The notes: generated from the sequence alone by a model not told the origin. A stretch of 49,757 bases of DNA from Bacteroidales bacterium (GCA_017962275.1 JAGCVQ010000049.1:1-49757), one strand, 5' to 3'; shown: positions 42,351 to 49,757, counted from the first letter of the stretch. Program-made: numbers and translations.

Positions 42351-45278
42351 ATGAATACCGAAACCCTCCGTCAGATTTTCAAGTCGCCGTTCGACTATAC
42401 CACTTACAGCCGCGAAATCGTGCATCGTCTTTTCGGTTGCCACGATGTGGTCTCGCGTCCCGAATGGCTCGACACCAACGCCGAAGGCGACCAGAGTTTT
42501 TTCATCGGTCAGATGGATGATGCCGACCATCGTCTGCTTGGCTTCTTCTACACCCGTGTGGCCGATGGCGGCGATGTGCGGCGCAAGCGCGTGGGCCTGC
42601 GCAAGCTGATCAGTCCCTATCTGAAATACGATGTCGATGGGGCCATTGCCGTTTTCGACGACGGCCGGCACTGGCGGTTGTCCTACATCTGCGACCTCAA
42701 GGAGGGCAGCACCTCGGCGAAACGGTTCTCCTATATCTTGGGTGACGAAAACGGGCAATACAAAACGCCGCTTGAGCGATTGGAGAAGGTGGCCAAACTG
42801 AATGGACACTTAACGCTGTCCGACCTCAGGGAATCCTTCTCGGTGGATGCGCTCAGCGATGAGTTTTTCGACGAATACCATCTCCATTACGACCGGATAG
42901 TGGCGAACCTCACGCAAGCTTATCGCAGAGACGTACCATGGCGCGTCTCTACCGACGGAACATCCGATACCCGTCTCCACGACTATGTCAAAAAGATGAT
43001 GGGCCGCATCGTGTTCCTCCATTTTTTGCAGAAAAAAGGCTGGCTCAACGACAATCCGACGTTCCTGCGCGACCTGTTTCTCTCCAGTCCTCATCAAGCC
43101 GATTTTCTCGAACAGGTCTTGGAACCGCTCTTTTTCGGAATCTTCAACACCGAGCCGGAGCAGCGTGAGAAACTGTTTGCCGACGAACAGTGGGACCGGG
43201 GTTTGTTGAGACAGTGGGAGCATTTGCCGTACCTCAACGGCGGTTTGTTCGAGCGTGACGAAGTGGATAAGATGAATATCCGGCTGCCGTCTTCATTATT
43301 CAACGACCTTTTCACCTTCTTGGCCTCCTACAACTTCACCGTCGATGAAAACGACCCCGACGATGCCGAGATCGGTGTCGATCCCGAAATGCTGGGCAAG
43401 ATTTTCGAGAGTCTGTTGGAGGACAACAAGGCCAAGGGCGCGTTCTACACCCCGAAGGAGATTGTGCGGTACATGTGCAAAGAGTCGTTGATTGCGTATC
43501 TCAATGAACAATGTACAATGAACAATGTACAATTATCAAGTGCGATTCGGTCGTTTGTTGAGAATCACGAACTACCCGGTGAATTGGAACCCTATCGTGA
43601 GATTCTCGACCGTGCCTTGCGCGAGGTGAAGATCTGCGACCCGGCCATTGGTTCAGGTGCGTTCCCGATGGGATTGTTGAACGAATTGTGGCGGTGTAGG
43701 GAGGCAATATCGTTATCCCCTGTTGTAGAGACGCAAAATTTTGCGTCTCCATCGATGGGTCCATCGTCATCAACCCAATCCCGTGCCGCCCTCAAGCGCG
43801 AGATCATTGAAAACAACATCTACGGGGTCGATATCGAGCGGGGTGCCATCGACATTGCCCGTCTGCGGTTCTGGTTGAGCATCGTGGTGGACAGCGAGGA
43901 GCCGCAGGCCCTGCCCAACTTCGACTACAAGTTCATGCAGGGCAACAGTCTGATAGAGAGCTTCGAAGGGGTGGATCTAAGTCGTATGATGAGCAGCGAA
44001 GGTCAGCACAGCAGTTTGGGGAAGGGCAGGCAGAAAGCGGGGGCTAACCAGTTGGGCATCGAGTTCGTGAGCACCGACACCAAGCGCAACCTCCAGCTGA
44101 TGTTGCGGGAGTACTTCAGCCTCACCGACCACGTGAAGAAGGCGGAAGCGCGGCGCGAGATCAACGACAGCGTAAAGAGCTACATCCGTCATCAGGATCT
44201 CCGTCCCGCCGCCGAAGCCCGTCTCTCCTCCCTCGACCCTTCCGCCAACCAGGAGTTCTTCCTCTGGCACACCTGGTTCAAGGACATCTTCGACAGGGGT
44301 GGGTTTGACATAGTGGTGGGGAACCCGCCGTATGTGGTAGTTGGTGCAGACGGTACATACAGTTCCTACAAAACCGCATCTTGTCTAGATTTGTATGCTT
44401 TCTTTTACGAAAGAGCAGTCAACATATTAAATAAGAATGGTATTTTGTCTTTTATCACATCATCTCTTTTTGTCAAAGGGTTGAAATTCCATACCCTTCG
44501 CAAATTCCTGCAAGAGAATGTTTCCGTAGTAGCTTTCAGAATAGAGGGCGATGATGTTTTCAAAAATGCTGAAATTCCAACAGCGACTTTTATAGCAAAA
44601 AAATGCAAGTCGAGTTGGCGTTTTGAGGATTTTTATGCAGATGGCAATATAATTGAACATGTCATTTCAGGAACCGTTCCTCTCTCGTCTATTTCTTCTA
44701 TCATGCGGGGCTTTGAAATAGGACGAAATATGGTTGGATGCAACGGTCAACACAAAATCCTTACAGGTTCAGATGTTTCCAAATATCACTATACAAAGCT
44801 GTCATATATCAGCCAATCTGTTTTAGAGGCTTTTTCTAAAGACAACAAATATTTCAGCAAAGAAAGAATCCTATTGCGAGAAACGGGTAGCTTTCTTACT
44901 GCGGTATATCTTGGTAATGAAACTATCTATTCAAACAGAAGCCTTTATTCTATTTTAATCACCGATGGTCGATTGAGTACAAAGTACGTGTTAGCATTAC
45001 TGAACTCATCTCTACTCCAATGGTATTATTCAACAATGTTCAAAGGCGAGACAGAACTCTTTCCGAAAATACGAATAGCCCAAGCGAAGAAGTTACCTAT
45101 ACCGATAGCGAGCAAAGACAAGCAACAACCCATCATCTCCTTGGTTGACCAAATCCTTGCCGTGAAGAGAACCAACTCTTCCGCCGACACGTCGGCTTTG
45201 GAACGGGAGATTGACAGGTTGGTGTATGGGTTGTATGGGTTGAAGGAGGAGGAAGTGAAGGTGGTGGAAGGGAAATGA
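42351..45278 (+). CDS. Eco57I-like adenine DNA methyltransferase (restriction-modification)
   Basis: 975 residues. A long N-terminal region (1-360) includes KSPFDYTTYSREIVHRLFG and a possible nuclease or regulatory domain I cannot assign. Then comes GAFYTPKEIVRYM, SAM-binding motif I DPAIGSGAF (from 430) and the catalytic motif IV NPPY (658-661), typical of N6-adenine methyltransferases. The C-terminal part would be the target-recognition domain, followed by a Leu-rich tail (LEREIDRLVYGLYGL). DNA up to about 44330 is GC-rich, 44340-45100 is AT-rich, and the last 150 bases are GC-rich again, which points to exchange of the recognition region. Two intergenic-type repeats lie in frame at 43502-43535 and 43728-43749. 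Confidence 0.88.
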   Translation: MNTETLRQIFKSPFDYTTYSREIVHRLFGCHDVVSRPEWLDTNAEGDQSFFIGQMDDADHRLLGFFYTRVADGGDVRRKRVGLRKLISPYLKYDVDGAIAVFDDGRHWRLSYICDLKEGSTSAKRFSYILGDENGQYKTPLERLEKVAKLNGHLTLSDLRESFSVDALSDEFFDEYHLHYDRIVANLTQAYRRDVPWRVSTDGTSDTRLHDYVKKMMGRIVFLHFLQKKGWLNDNPTFLRDLFLSSPHQADFLEQVLEPLFFGIFNTEPEQREKLFADEQWDRGLLRQWEHLPYLNGGLFERDEVDKMNIRLPSSLFNDLFTFLASYNFTVDENDPDDAEIGVDPEMLGKIFESLLEDNKAKGAFYTPKEIVRYMCKESLIAYLNEQCTMNNVQLSSAIRSFVENHELPGELEPYREILDRALREVKICDPAIGSGAFPMGLLNELWRCREAISLSPVVETQNFASPSMGPSSSTQSRAALKREIIENNIYGVDIERGAIDIARLRFWLSIVVDSEEPQALPNFDYKFMQGNSLIESFEGVDLSRMMSSEGQHSSLGKGRQKAGANQLGIEFVSTDTKRNLQLMLREYFSLTDHVKKAEARREINDSVKSYIRHQDLRPAAEARLSSLDPSANQEFFLWHTWFKDIFDRGGFDIVVGNPPYVVVGADGTYSSYKTASCLDLYAFFYERAVNILNKNGILSFITSSLFVKGLKFHTLRKFLQENVSVVAFRIEGDDVFKNAEIPTATFIAKKCKSSWRFEDFYADGNIIEHVISGTVPLSSISSIMRGFEIGRNMVGCNGQHKILTGSDVSKYHYTKLSYISQSVLEAFSKDNKYFSKERILLRETGSFLTAVYLGNETIYSNRSLYSILITDGRLSTKYVLALLNSSLLQWYYSTMFKGETELFPKIRIAQAKKLPIPIASKDKQQPIISLVDQILAVKRTNSSADTSALEREIDRLVYGLYGLKEEEVKVVEGK
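43502..43535 (+). repeat. 14-bp tandem repeat inside the methyltransferase gene
   Basis: CAATGAACAATGTA occurs twice in perfect tandem (43502-43515 and 43516-43529), followed by a partial third unit. It is a spacer-type repeat but here encodes residues about 384-395 in frame, between the YTPKEIVRYM block and motif I. Confidence 0.9.
43728..43749. repeat. Perfect 22-bp palindrome inside the methyltransferase gene
   Basis: GAGACGCAAAA/TTTTGCGTCTC is a perfect inverted repeat preceded by TGTTGTA. Such palindromes are, to my knowledge, intergenic repeats in Bacteroidetes genomes. Here it is translated (VETQNFAS) just after motif I without breaking the frame. Confidence 0.9.
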
Positions 45279-45412
45279 TTGTGTACGGTAATTATTTATT
45301 TCACAATATTTTACATTGATGTATTTTAATTTAACAGTATATTATTTTAATGATACAGTAAAGCTAATAATAACTTTTTGTAAAAATCAATACTACATAT
45401 TGAAAATAATTG

Positions 45413-45420
45413 TATTTTTG
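45413..45420 (+). promoter_or_regulatory. -7 promoter element of the RES-domain gene
   Basis: TATTTTTG at 45413-45420, 24 bases before the ATG at 45445, fits TAnnTTTG, so the gene has its own promoter. Confidence 0.55.
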
Positions 45421-45444
45421 CGGCGTATTTAAATATCTCATATT

Positions 45445-46258
45445 ATGAAATCCATAAATATTACTGAGTGCATCAGTCTGTTATTAAACAAACAATTTAA
45501 CACGCCCGACGAGGTAGAACAAATAATAACTTCTATTCATGGCCCGCAATTAATACCAAGCCTGATATTATCATCAAATCAATACATCTATAGAGCCAGG
45601 GTCATCAACAATATCAAAGAGATAGTGAACAACAATTCATTAAGCCACCTTCCTCCAGAAAAAAAATAATTCCTACAAAAGGGCTAGCACACCTGCAAAC
45701 ACAATGTTTTATGGTATTTCTAGCGATGAACAGTGGAGTAGTGTCTATGGCTGTTGTGCTGAGATCTGCGATTGTTTTCGCAATCCAAGAGACAAGTCTA
45801 TGCGGTATAACGTTGTGATAGGCCAATGGCAAACGACAATAGACTTGAAGTTTGCACAAATTATTAACCCAAACGGAAGCAACAAATCGGAATCTTTCAA
45901 AAATGACAAAGAATACAGAAAGATAGCATCATCAGTCGGGCTACAATCAACAGATTCTATGGCTCTCATGAAGTATTTAAACCATGAATTTACTAAAATT
46001 GTAGAAAATAATGATGATAAAGGTTATTGGGTGTTTGCCATATTATCTAAACTATTGCTCAAGACAGGCTTATATGATGGAATAATATACGAGAGTGTGC
46101 AATCTTTTGCTCCTGGTGCTGAAAATGTACATTGCGTAGCAATACTCCCCTCTGTTGTGGATAAACACATGGTTTTTAGAAAGGCAGAATCACTTGAGAT
46201 AGAATTTAGCAATTATAATCAAGATGCATCAATAATATCTGTCAAAAAAATTCTTTAA
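45445..46258 (+). pseudogene. RES-domain protein gene interrupted by a one-base frameshift
   Basis: Two frames, 45445-45669 and 45704-46258, join into one 270-residue protein if one A is removed from the A8 run at 45659-45666. The joined protein has the RES layout: YRAR (Arg50/52), then KRASTPANTMFYGISSDE, then AEI (Glu106), then GIIYESVQ...GAENVHCVAILP, matching the family's R...E...S residues and its G-I-x-Y-P-S block. RES domains degrade NAD in Xre-RES toxin-antitoxin systems. No Xre antitoxin gene is beside it. The poly-A tract allows slippage, phase variation, genuine decay or a sequencing error. The DNA is AT-rich, unlike the methyltransferase 5' part. Confidence 0.7.
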
Positions 46259-46351
46259 TCTACAAAAAAAGGATTCTTCCACGAATCACCGAATATCGAA
46301 ACGAAATAAAGAAGTTTGCACTTGACTCCTTGATCCTCTACCACGGAATAG

Positions 46352-46507
46352 AATACTTGCAAAACCTATGACAACCATATTCTCGCTGCGAAGAAATCTT
46401 ATTCCTTTGCCGACACATCGGTACTGGAGCGTGAGATTGATGGGTTGGTGTATGGGTTGTGTGGGTTGACGGAGGGAAAAGTGGAGGTGGTGGAAAAGGG
46501 TGAATGA
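46352..46507 (+). pseudogene. Remnant of a methyltransferase 3' end, copy 2
   Basis: From 46370 the frame reads DNHILAAKKSYSFADTSVLE, then REIDGLVYGLCGLTEGKVEV, then VEKGE and a stop. It aligns with the intact tail of the upstream methyltransferase (DQILAVKRTNSSADTSALE, then REIDRLVYGLYGLKEEEVKV). No start or catalytic part remains; a stop lies at 46349. The segment is GC-rich between AT-rich flanks. It is a second, diverged copy of the tail, probably left by recombination. Confidence 0.85.
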
Positions 46508-46553
46508 TTTCACGTTATGCTTTATGTGTTTTGAGACGAATGAATAGATTTTT

Positions 46554-46561
46554 TATTTTTG
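46554..46561 (+). promoter_or_regulatory. -7 promoter element of the membrane/coiled-coil gene
   Basis: TATTTTTG at 46554-46561, 15 bases before the ATG at 46577. It excludes the in-frame TTG at 46559 as a start. Confidence 0.55.
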
Positions 46562-46576
46562 CAGAAAAATAGAAAT

Positions 46577-47191
46577 ATGGGAAAGAAGAAAAATTGTTTT
46601 GAAATTGTCAATCTTATATTGTGTTTTATGGCAATTGTTTTGAGCATTATAGCAATAAGTAGAACTTGCTATCGTACAGTTGAATTAGGCTTTGATTACC
46701 TTGGAATCATTGTCGGAATATTAGCCATTTTGGTGACGTTTCTTGTTGGATGGAACATCTATTCCGCCATAGATGCAAAAGAAAAGATTAAATTTTACCA
46801 AGACGAGATTGATAGATTAAAAACCTTACAAGAGGAACAAATGAAAGCATTTGAAAAGAAATCGTATAAAATTCAAGGAGATTTATACATTACGACCGTA
46901 TCTTTAGCTGAAAAAATAAACACCCCGAGTGCGTTGTCTCTATACACAGACATGGTTCTCAACATGGTACTGTCTATTGATTCACTATCTCGGGCAGAAT
47001 CATTTGCTTTTGCTGATATAAAATTGAAACATTACTGTATCATTATAAAGTCAGACTTAGAGATGTTTAAGAAAAACATTGAAAATGAGACAAAGAAAGG
47101 TATTCTTGAGCACTTGTTTGAAATTCCTAATAAAGGAAAAATGAAAGATTTTAAAGAATTCAAGGAAATAATTCTAATGTTATGTTCGTAA
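46577..47191 (+). CDS. Two-helix membrane protein with coiled-coil, unknown function
   Basis: 204 residues from the ATG at 46577. Two hydrophobic helices (about 9-28 and 37-63) are followed by a charged coiled-coil (about 68-98, KEKIKFYQDEIDRLKTLQEE) and an all-helical cytosolic domain. No family is recognised. It is AT-rich and lies in the island between two methyltransferase-tail remnants, convergent with a protease gene. Membrane-anchored helical proteins next to proteases or NADases are common in abortive-infection systems, so an effector role is possible but only by context. Confidence 0.65.
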   Translation: MGKKKNCFEIVNLILCFMAIVLSIIAISRTCYRTVELGFDYLGIIVGILAILVTFLVGWNIYSAIDAKEKIKFYQDEIDRLKTLQEEQMKAFEKKSYKIQGDLYITTVSLAEKINTPSALSLYTDMVLNMVLSIDSLSRAESFAFADIKLKHYCIIIKSDLEMFKKNIENETKKGILEHLFEIPNKGKMKDFKEFKEIILMLCS

Positions 47192-47354
47192 AGTCAATGT
47201 TATTTTGTCAAATTTTTATCACACTTTCAAGTTCCTAAAACTAAATTGTTTTGAATTACTCTTTCTATATTATCTACCATACGTGCCTCGTTAGTTTCTT
47301 TTTTCGTGTATAGATACAAACCATCCTATGGCTCAAAAAAGGAATCATAATTGA

Positions 47355-48386
47355 TCAAGTAGAAGTACTGATGGAGTAGTATCTGCCAGAAGGAATTGCC
47401 AGAATCGTGTTAGGATTACACGTTATGTTTGATAAATAACTTGATGACAAACATATGCCAAATCCCATAATATCATAACGTCCTTGGTTGGAACCACCTT
47501 GGTTGTCAAATGGTAGTGAAGTGACAGTACCTACGACTAATCCGTGTTCGTTTATAACAGGGCTTCCGCTATTTCCTCCTTTTACTCGGCAATTAATCAT
47601 AAAGCAATCTGTGTTTGACAAATAAGACTTGGCTTCTGCCACCACTTGTCCATCCGACGCCTTTTGTGTAAAGGGGAGGAATGTGTTTATAGATCCTGTT
47701 TCAGATATTAATACAGTATCCATGCCAGTAATAGGTGGATAACCCATTACAAGAACATCATCCAAAACATTTGGCTCACCTAACATAAATGGTTCTAATG
47801 AAATGTCTTCGTCTGCCCTGATAATGGCAAGGTCAATGTAGCTATTGCTGTCTAAAAGGATTTCTGATATTTTTATCTTTTTCCCATTTTGATACAGCAA
47901 AGAAAACTGCGGCATATCTAAAATACAATGTCCAGCGGTAACAAACATGTTTTCTCCGATGTAATATGCCGTTCCAATATCATTGTCGCCATTTTTGCTT
48001 ATGCCAACAAGCGGAACAACAGATTTATAGAAATGTTCTCGAATAAAAGGGAAACCGTTATAGGCAAAATCATAATAACCATACTTGAGTTGGGCCTTAA
48101 ATAGTTCTGGCTTTTGAAAATTATCTGGACGTAATCCGACAAAAAACACATCATTAAGGCAATCAACACCATTTGTTTTTAATCGTACTAACAAATTGTC
48201 CTTCATCATCTTCTTGCAAATCGAAGACAAATAAGAAACCATTCCCATATTTATGTTTCTGTTCCCTTCTTTGTCATCGTAAAAGTATTCAGGACGGTCT
48301 TTTACAAACTCAAATAGAGACCTTCCAAGAATCCCTTTTGCACTATAGTCAAAAAACTCATATAGTTTTGGCACAATTAACTCCAT
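47355..48386 (-). CDS. Trypsin-like serine protease without signal peptide
   Basis: 343 residues. The catalytic triad is visible: His153 in VTAGHC, Asp185 in SYIDLAII and Ser273 in GGNSGSP. The first 120 residues form a separate domain with helices and several aromatic residues, with no signal peptide or transmembrane segment, so the enzyme is probably cytosolic. Cytosolic trypsin-like proteases occur in several bacterial defence systems, where they cleave a partner protein. The neighbour on the other side of a 163-base AT-rich gap is a convergent membrane protein. It is AT-rich and has its own promoter. No substrate can be inferred. Confidence 0.85.
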   Translation of the reverse strand: MELIVPKLYEFFDYSAKGILGRSLFEFVKDRPEYFYDDKEGNRNINMGMVSYLSSICKKMMKDNLLVRLKTNGVDCLNDVFFVGLRPDNFQKPELFKAQLKYGYYDFAYNGFPFIREHFYKSVVPLVGISKNGDNDIGTAYYIGENMFVTAGHCILDMPQFSLLYQNGKKIKISEILLDSNSYIDLAIIRADEDISLEPFMLGEPNVLDDVLVMGYPPITGMDTVLISETGSINTFLPFTQKASDGQVVAEAKSYLSNTDCFMINCRVKGGNSGSPVINEHGLVVGTVTSLPFDNQGGSNQGRYDIMGFGICLSSSYLSNITCNPNTILAIPSGRYYSISTST

Positions 48387-48401
48387 CCGTCATTTTTTTT
48401 G

Positions 48402-48409
48402 CAAAGATA
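48402..48409 (-). promoter_or_regulatory. -7 promoter element of the protease gene
   Basis: TATCTTTG on the minus strand (48402-48409), 15 bases before the ATG at 48386, is a perfect match. Confidence 0.55.
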
Positions 48410-48460
48410 TACAAATTTTCGTCATTAAATCAAAATAGTTGCCGATAATTTTTTTTTCAG

Positions 48461-48604
48461 ATGAACCACATTATCCTGAAGTTCCGCCACTACGAGGACG
48501 CCTCCCTCGCCTACACCGCCTCCAACTGCCATGCCTCCGGCACCCGCATCGGGCTGATGGACAGCACGGGGCCGGGGGAAGCGATGGTGAGCGGGGTGGA
48601 GTGA
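48461..48604 (+). CDS. Short 47-residue reading frame, probably a gene fragment
   Basis: ATG to TGA, 47 codons, reading MNHIILKFRHYEDASLAYTA, then SNCHASGTRIGLMDSTGPGE, then AMVSGVE. It is GC-rich with host-like codons, unlike the AT-rich gene before it, and it lies just ahead of the third methyltransferase-tail remnant. I do not recognise it. It may be a small intact protein or the broken N-terminus of a larger gene. Confidence 0.4.
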   Translation: MNHIILKFRHYEDASLAYTASNCHASGTRIGLMDSTGPGEAMVSGVE

Positions 48605-48620
48605 TGTCGCATCTCAGCCC

Positions 48621-48653
48621 ACAGACATGTCGGCTTTGAAACGTGAGATTTGA
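48621..48653 (+). pseudogene. Remnant of a methyltransferase 3' end, copy 3
   Basis: The frame TDMSALKREI plus stop matches ADTSALEREID of the intact methyltransferase tail, and the DNA around it (GACATGTCGGCTTTGAAACG) is close to the intact GACACGTCGGCTTTGGAACG. Only about 33 bases remain. It ends 4 bases from the transposase stop codon on the other strand. Confidence 0.65.
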
Positions 48654-48656
48654 GTG

Positions 48657-49733
48657 TCACCATCCGGTGGCCGGTTCTGTCCAATTACAGCGGACTCTGT
48701 CCGCTCGAACCAAGCACTTCCCCATCTCATTGAGCGCAACGAAGCGGTAGCGCAGGGACGAGACAGGAAGCGGGGTGAAAAGGATATTCTTGGCCTCGGC
48801 CTTGCGGCGGAGAGCCTCTTCGGTGGCACTGAGAATGGATGGGGCAAGGAAGGTTTGCTCGGTTGGCTCCAAAAGCAGCAGCTTCCCCTTCGAGCAGGCA
48901 TCAAAATAGACACCACCCGGCTTGTAAAACCGTTCCTGCGGAGAACCATCGGCCGGAAAACCGTCGAAAAGGAGGACTACCAACGGGAATCCTTGTTCCC
49001 GCAAGTTGCGTGCGATAATCTGCTCACCTTTGCTGATGGCTGCGGTATAGGTGACAGCCCCGTTTTTGGCAGATTCCAATGCAGTTTGCAACCGTTGCCG
49101 CATCTGCTCTTCGGTTGCATTTCTCGACATTTCCACCATCTGCCGGTCTGGCCAATCCAACAGAAAATGGTTGCCTAAAGAAGTGAAAAACAGTCCACAA
49201 GACTCAGTATTTCGACGCAAACAAAACAGATTAGGGTTTTGCTTGCGTAGCCAGGCACGCTCCGCGTTGGCATACACGTAGTTTATCATCGCTTGAAGTT
49301 GCCCCTTGTGGGTGAGCACGCGGTAATGAGGAGGACCGTCGTACAGATTCCCTTCAAAGCCTAACTTTCTCGCCTCTGCTTTACACCCCTGCATATACCC
49401 CCGCACCACCTCTTTGATGCTGCGCTTCATGCTTCTCCGGACTTGTAGGACAATGTGGTGATGGTCGGGCATCACCTTGTCAGCCAGGATTTTGATTTCG
49501 GGGCAAAGCTGTAACATGCGGGGTTGTTGGTCGATAACTGCCCAACCGATGGCCGTTTTTTCCACCACGGCCTTACTACCGTTGTGCCCAAGAGTGCCAA
49601 AGAGCGGCTGGCGACCGTTGGCCACCATGGTCACATGTACAATGCACGGTTTTCGCCAAGCACCTGGTTTCAGCCAAGTGAAAGTTTCGTTTGGTAAATT
49701 GTTGCTTATTTCGTTGTTCATTGTTTTTTGCAA
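48657..49733 (-). CDS. REP-associated tyrosine transposase (RAYT, IS200-like Y1 family)
   Basis: 358 residues (354 if the ATG at 49721 is used). It has the HUH nuclease layout: an N-terminal beta strand VHVTMVANGRQPLFG, the metal-binding motif MPDHHHIVL (His91-His93), and a helix with a candidate nucleophile Tyr113 in VVRGYMQGCKAEA. A C-terminal extension of about 150 residues is present. It has no accessory IS genes around it. RAYTs cut and join single-stranded DNA at REP palindromes, and REP-like elements are present at 2018-2056 and 26180-26216. It closes the defence island. Confidence 0.85.
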   Translation of the reverse strand: MQKTMNNEISNNLPNETFTWLKPGAWRKPCIVHVTMVANGRQPLFGTLGHNGSKAVVEKTAIGWAVIDQQPRMLQLCPEIKILADKVMPDHHHIVLQVRRSMKRSIKEVVRGYMQGCKAEARKLGFEGNLYDGPPHYRVLTHKGQLQAMINYVYANAERAWLRKQNPNLFCLRRNTESCGLFFTSLGNHFLLDWPDRQMVEMSRNATEEQMRQRLQTALESAKNGAVTYTAAISKGEQIIARNLREQGFPLVVLLFDGFPADGSPQERFYKPGGVYFDACSKGKLLLLEPTEQTFLAPSILSATEEALRRKAEAKNILFTPLPVSSLRYRFVALNEMGKCLVRADRVRCNWTEPATGW

Positions 49734-49757
49734 GCATTTGTTTTTTTGGGTTTGGGG

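Noticed and set aside
39040-45278. A canonical DISARM or BREX system
   Set aside because: There is a helicase, a PLD domain and a methyltransferase, but no drmB (DUF1998), brxC or pglZ-type gene nearby, and the PLD domain is fused to the helicase.
1-49757. CRISPR array or cas genes
   Set aside because: No regularly spaced repeats of 25-40 bases with unique spacers are seen, and no Cas protein motifs. The tandem repeats present have no spacers.

Overview
The window looks like a chromosomal segment of a Bacteroidota (Bacteroidetes) bacterium, most likely order Bacteroidales. Three things point there. It carries a complete type IX secretion core locus (porP-porK-porL-porM-porN). Most transcription units are preceded by the Bacteroidetes -7 promoter motif TAnnTTTG. 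It also has typical lineage proteins: DUF2851, DUF3109, a stand-alone C-terminal transketolase subunit, and an M6 protease with a type IX sorting tail. The species cannot be named from the sequence. Most of the window is moderately GC-rich housekeeping DNA; 44.3-48.4 kb is visibly AT-rich.

Layout, left to right. 0-1.8 kb: the end of an open gene, an overlapping envelope protein gene and a lipoprotein gene. 1.8-3.6 kb: tRNA-Val and a RecD-like helicase. 3.7-7.6 kb: topoisomerase IV subunit A and a di-haem cytochrome c peroxidase lipoprotein. 7.6-13.1 kb: a GT-C-like membrane protein, DUF2851, YraN, RNase P RNA and dnaN. 13.2-18.8 kb: tryptophanase with DUF3109, a YwqK/MORN-like protein, an OmpH-like protein and RecQ. 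19-25.8 kb: a degenerate heptose-epimerase paralogue and the por operon. 26.2-29.7 kb: a 1149-residue envelope protein of unknown function. 29.8-33.9 kb: a transketolase half, ECF sigma factor, putative anti-sigma protein and Spy-like protein, then crotonase and 3-hydroxybutyryl-CoA dehydrogenase. 34-38.6 kb: the M6 protease, a likely cargo of the por system, and an M16 protease.

From 38.7 kb the window becomes an accessory, defence-type island. A long imperfect RNA hairpin lies upstream of a two-gene system: a PLD-nuclease/SF2-helicase fusion and an Eco57I-like DNA methyltransferase. The methyltransferase is mosaic, with an AT-rich target-recognition region between GC-rich ends, and it has absorbed two short intergenic repeats in frame. 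Downstream, its 3' tail recurs twice as broken copies. The AT-rich cargo between the tails is a frameshifted RES-domain (NADase-toxin-like) gene, then a membrane/coiled-coil protein and a signal-less trypsin-like protease. A RAYT-type (REP-associated) transposase closes the window, and REP-like repeats occur elsewhere in it.

The most interesting signal is this tail-cargo-tail-cargo-tail arrangement, which suggests repeated exchange of recognition domain plus cargo behind one methyltransferase gene. That is an inference from sequence similarity I could see by eye, not from a search.
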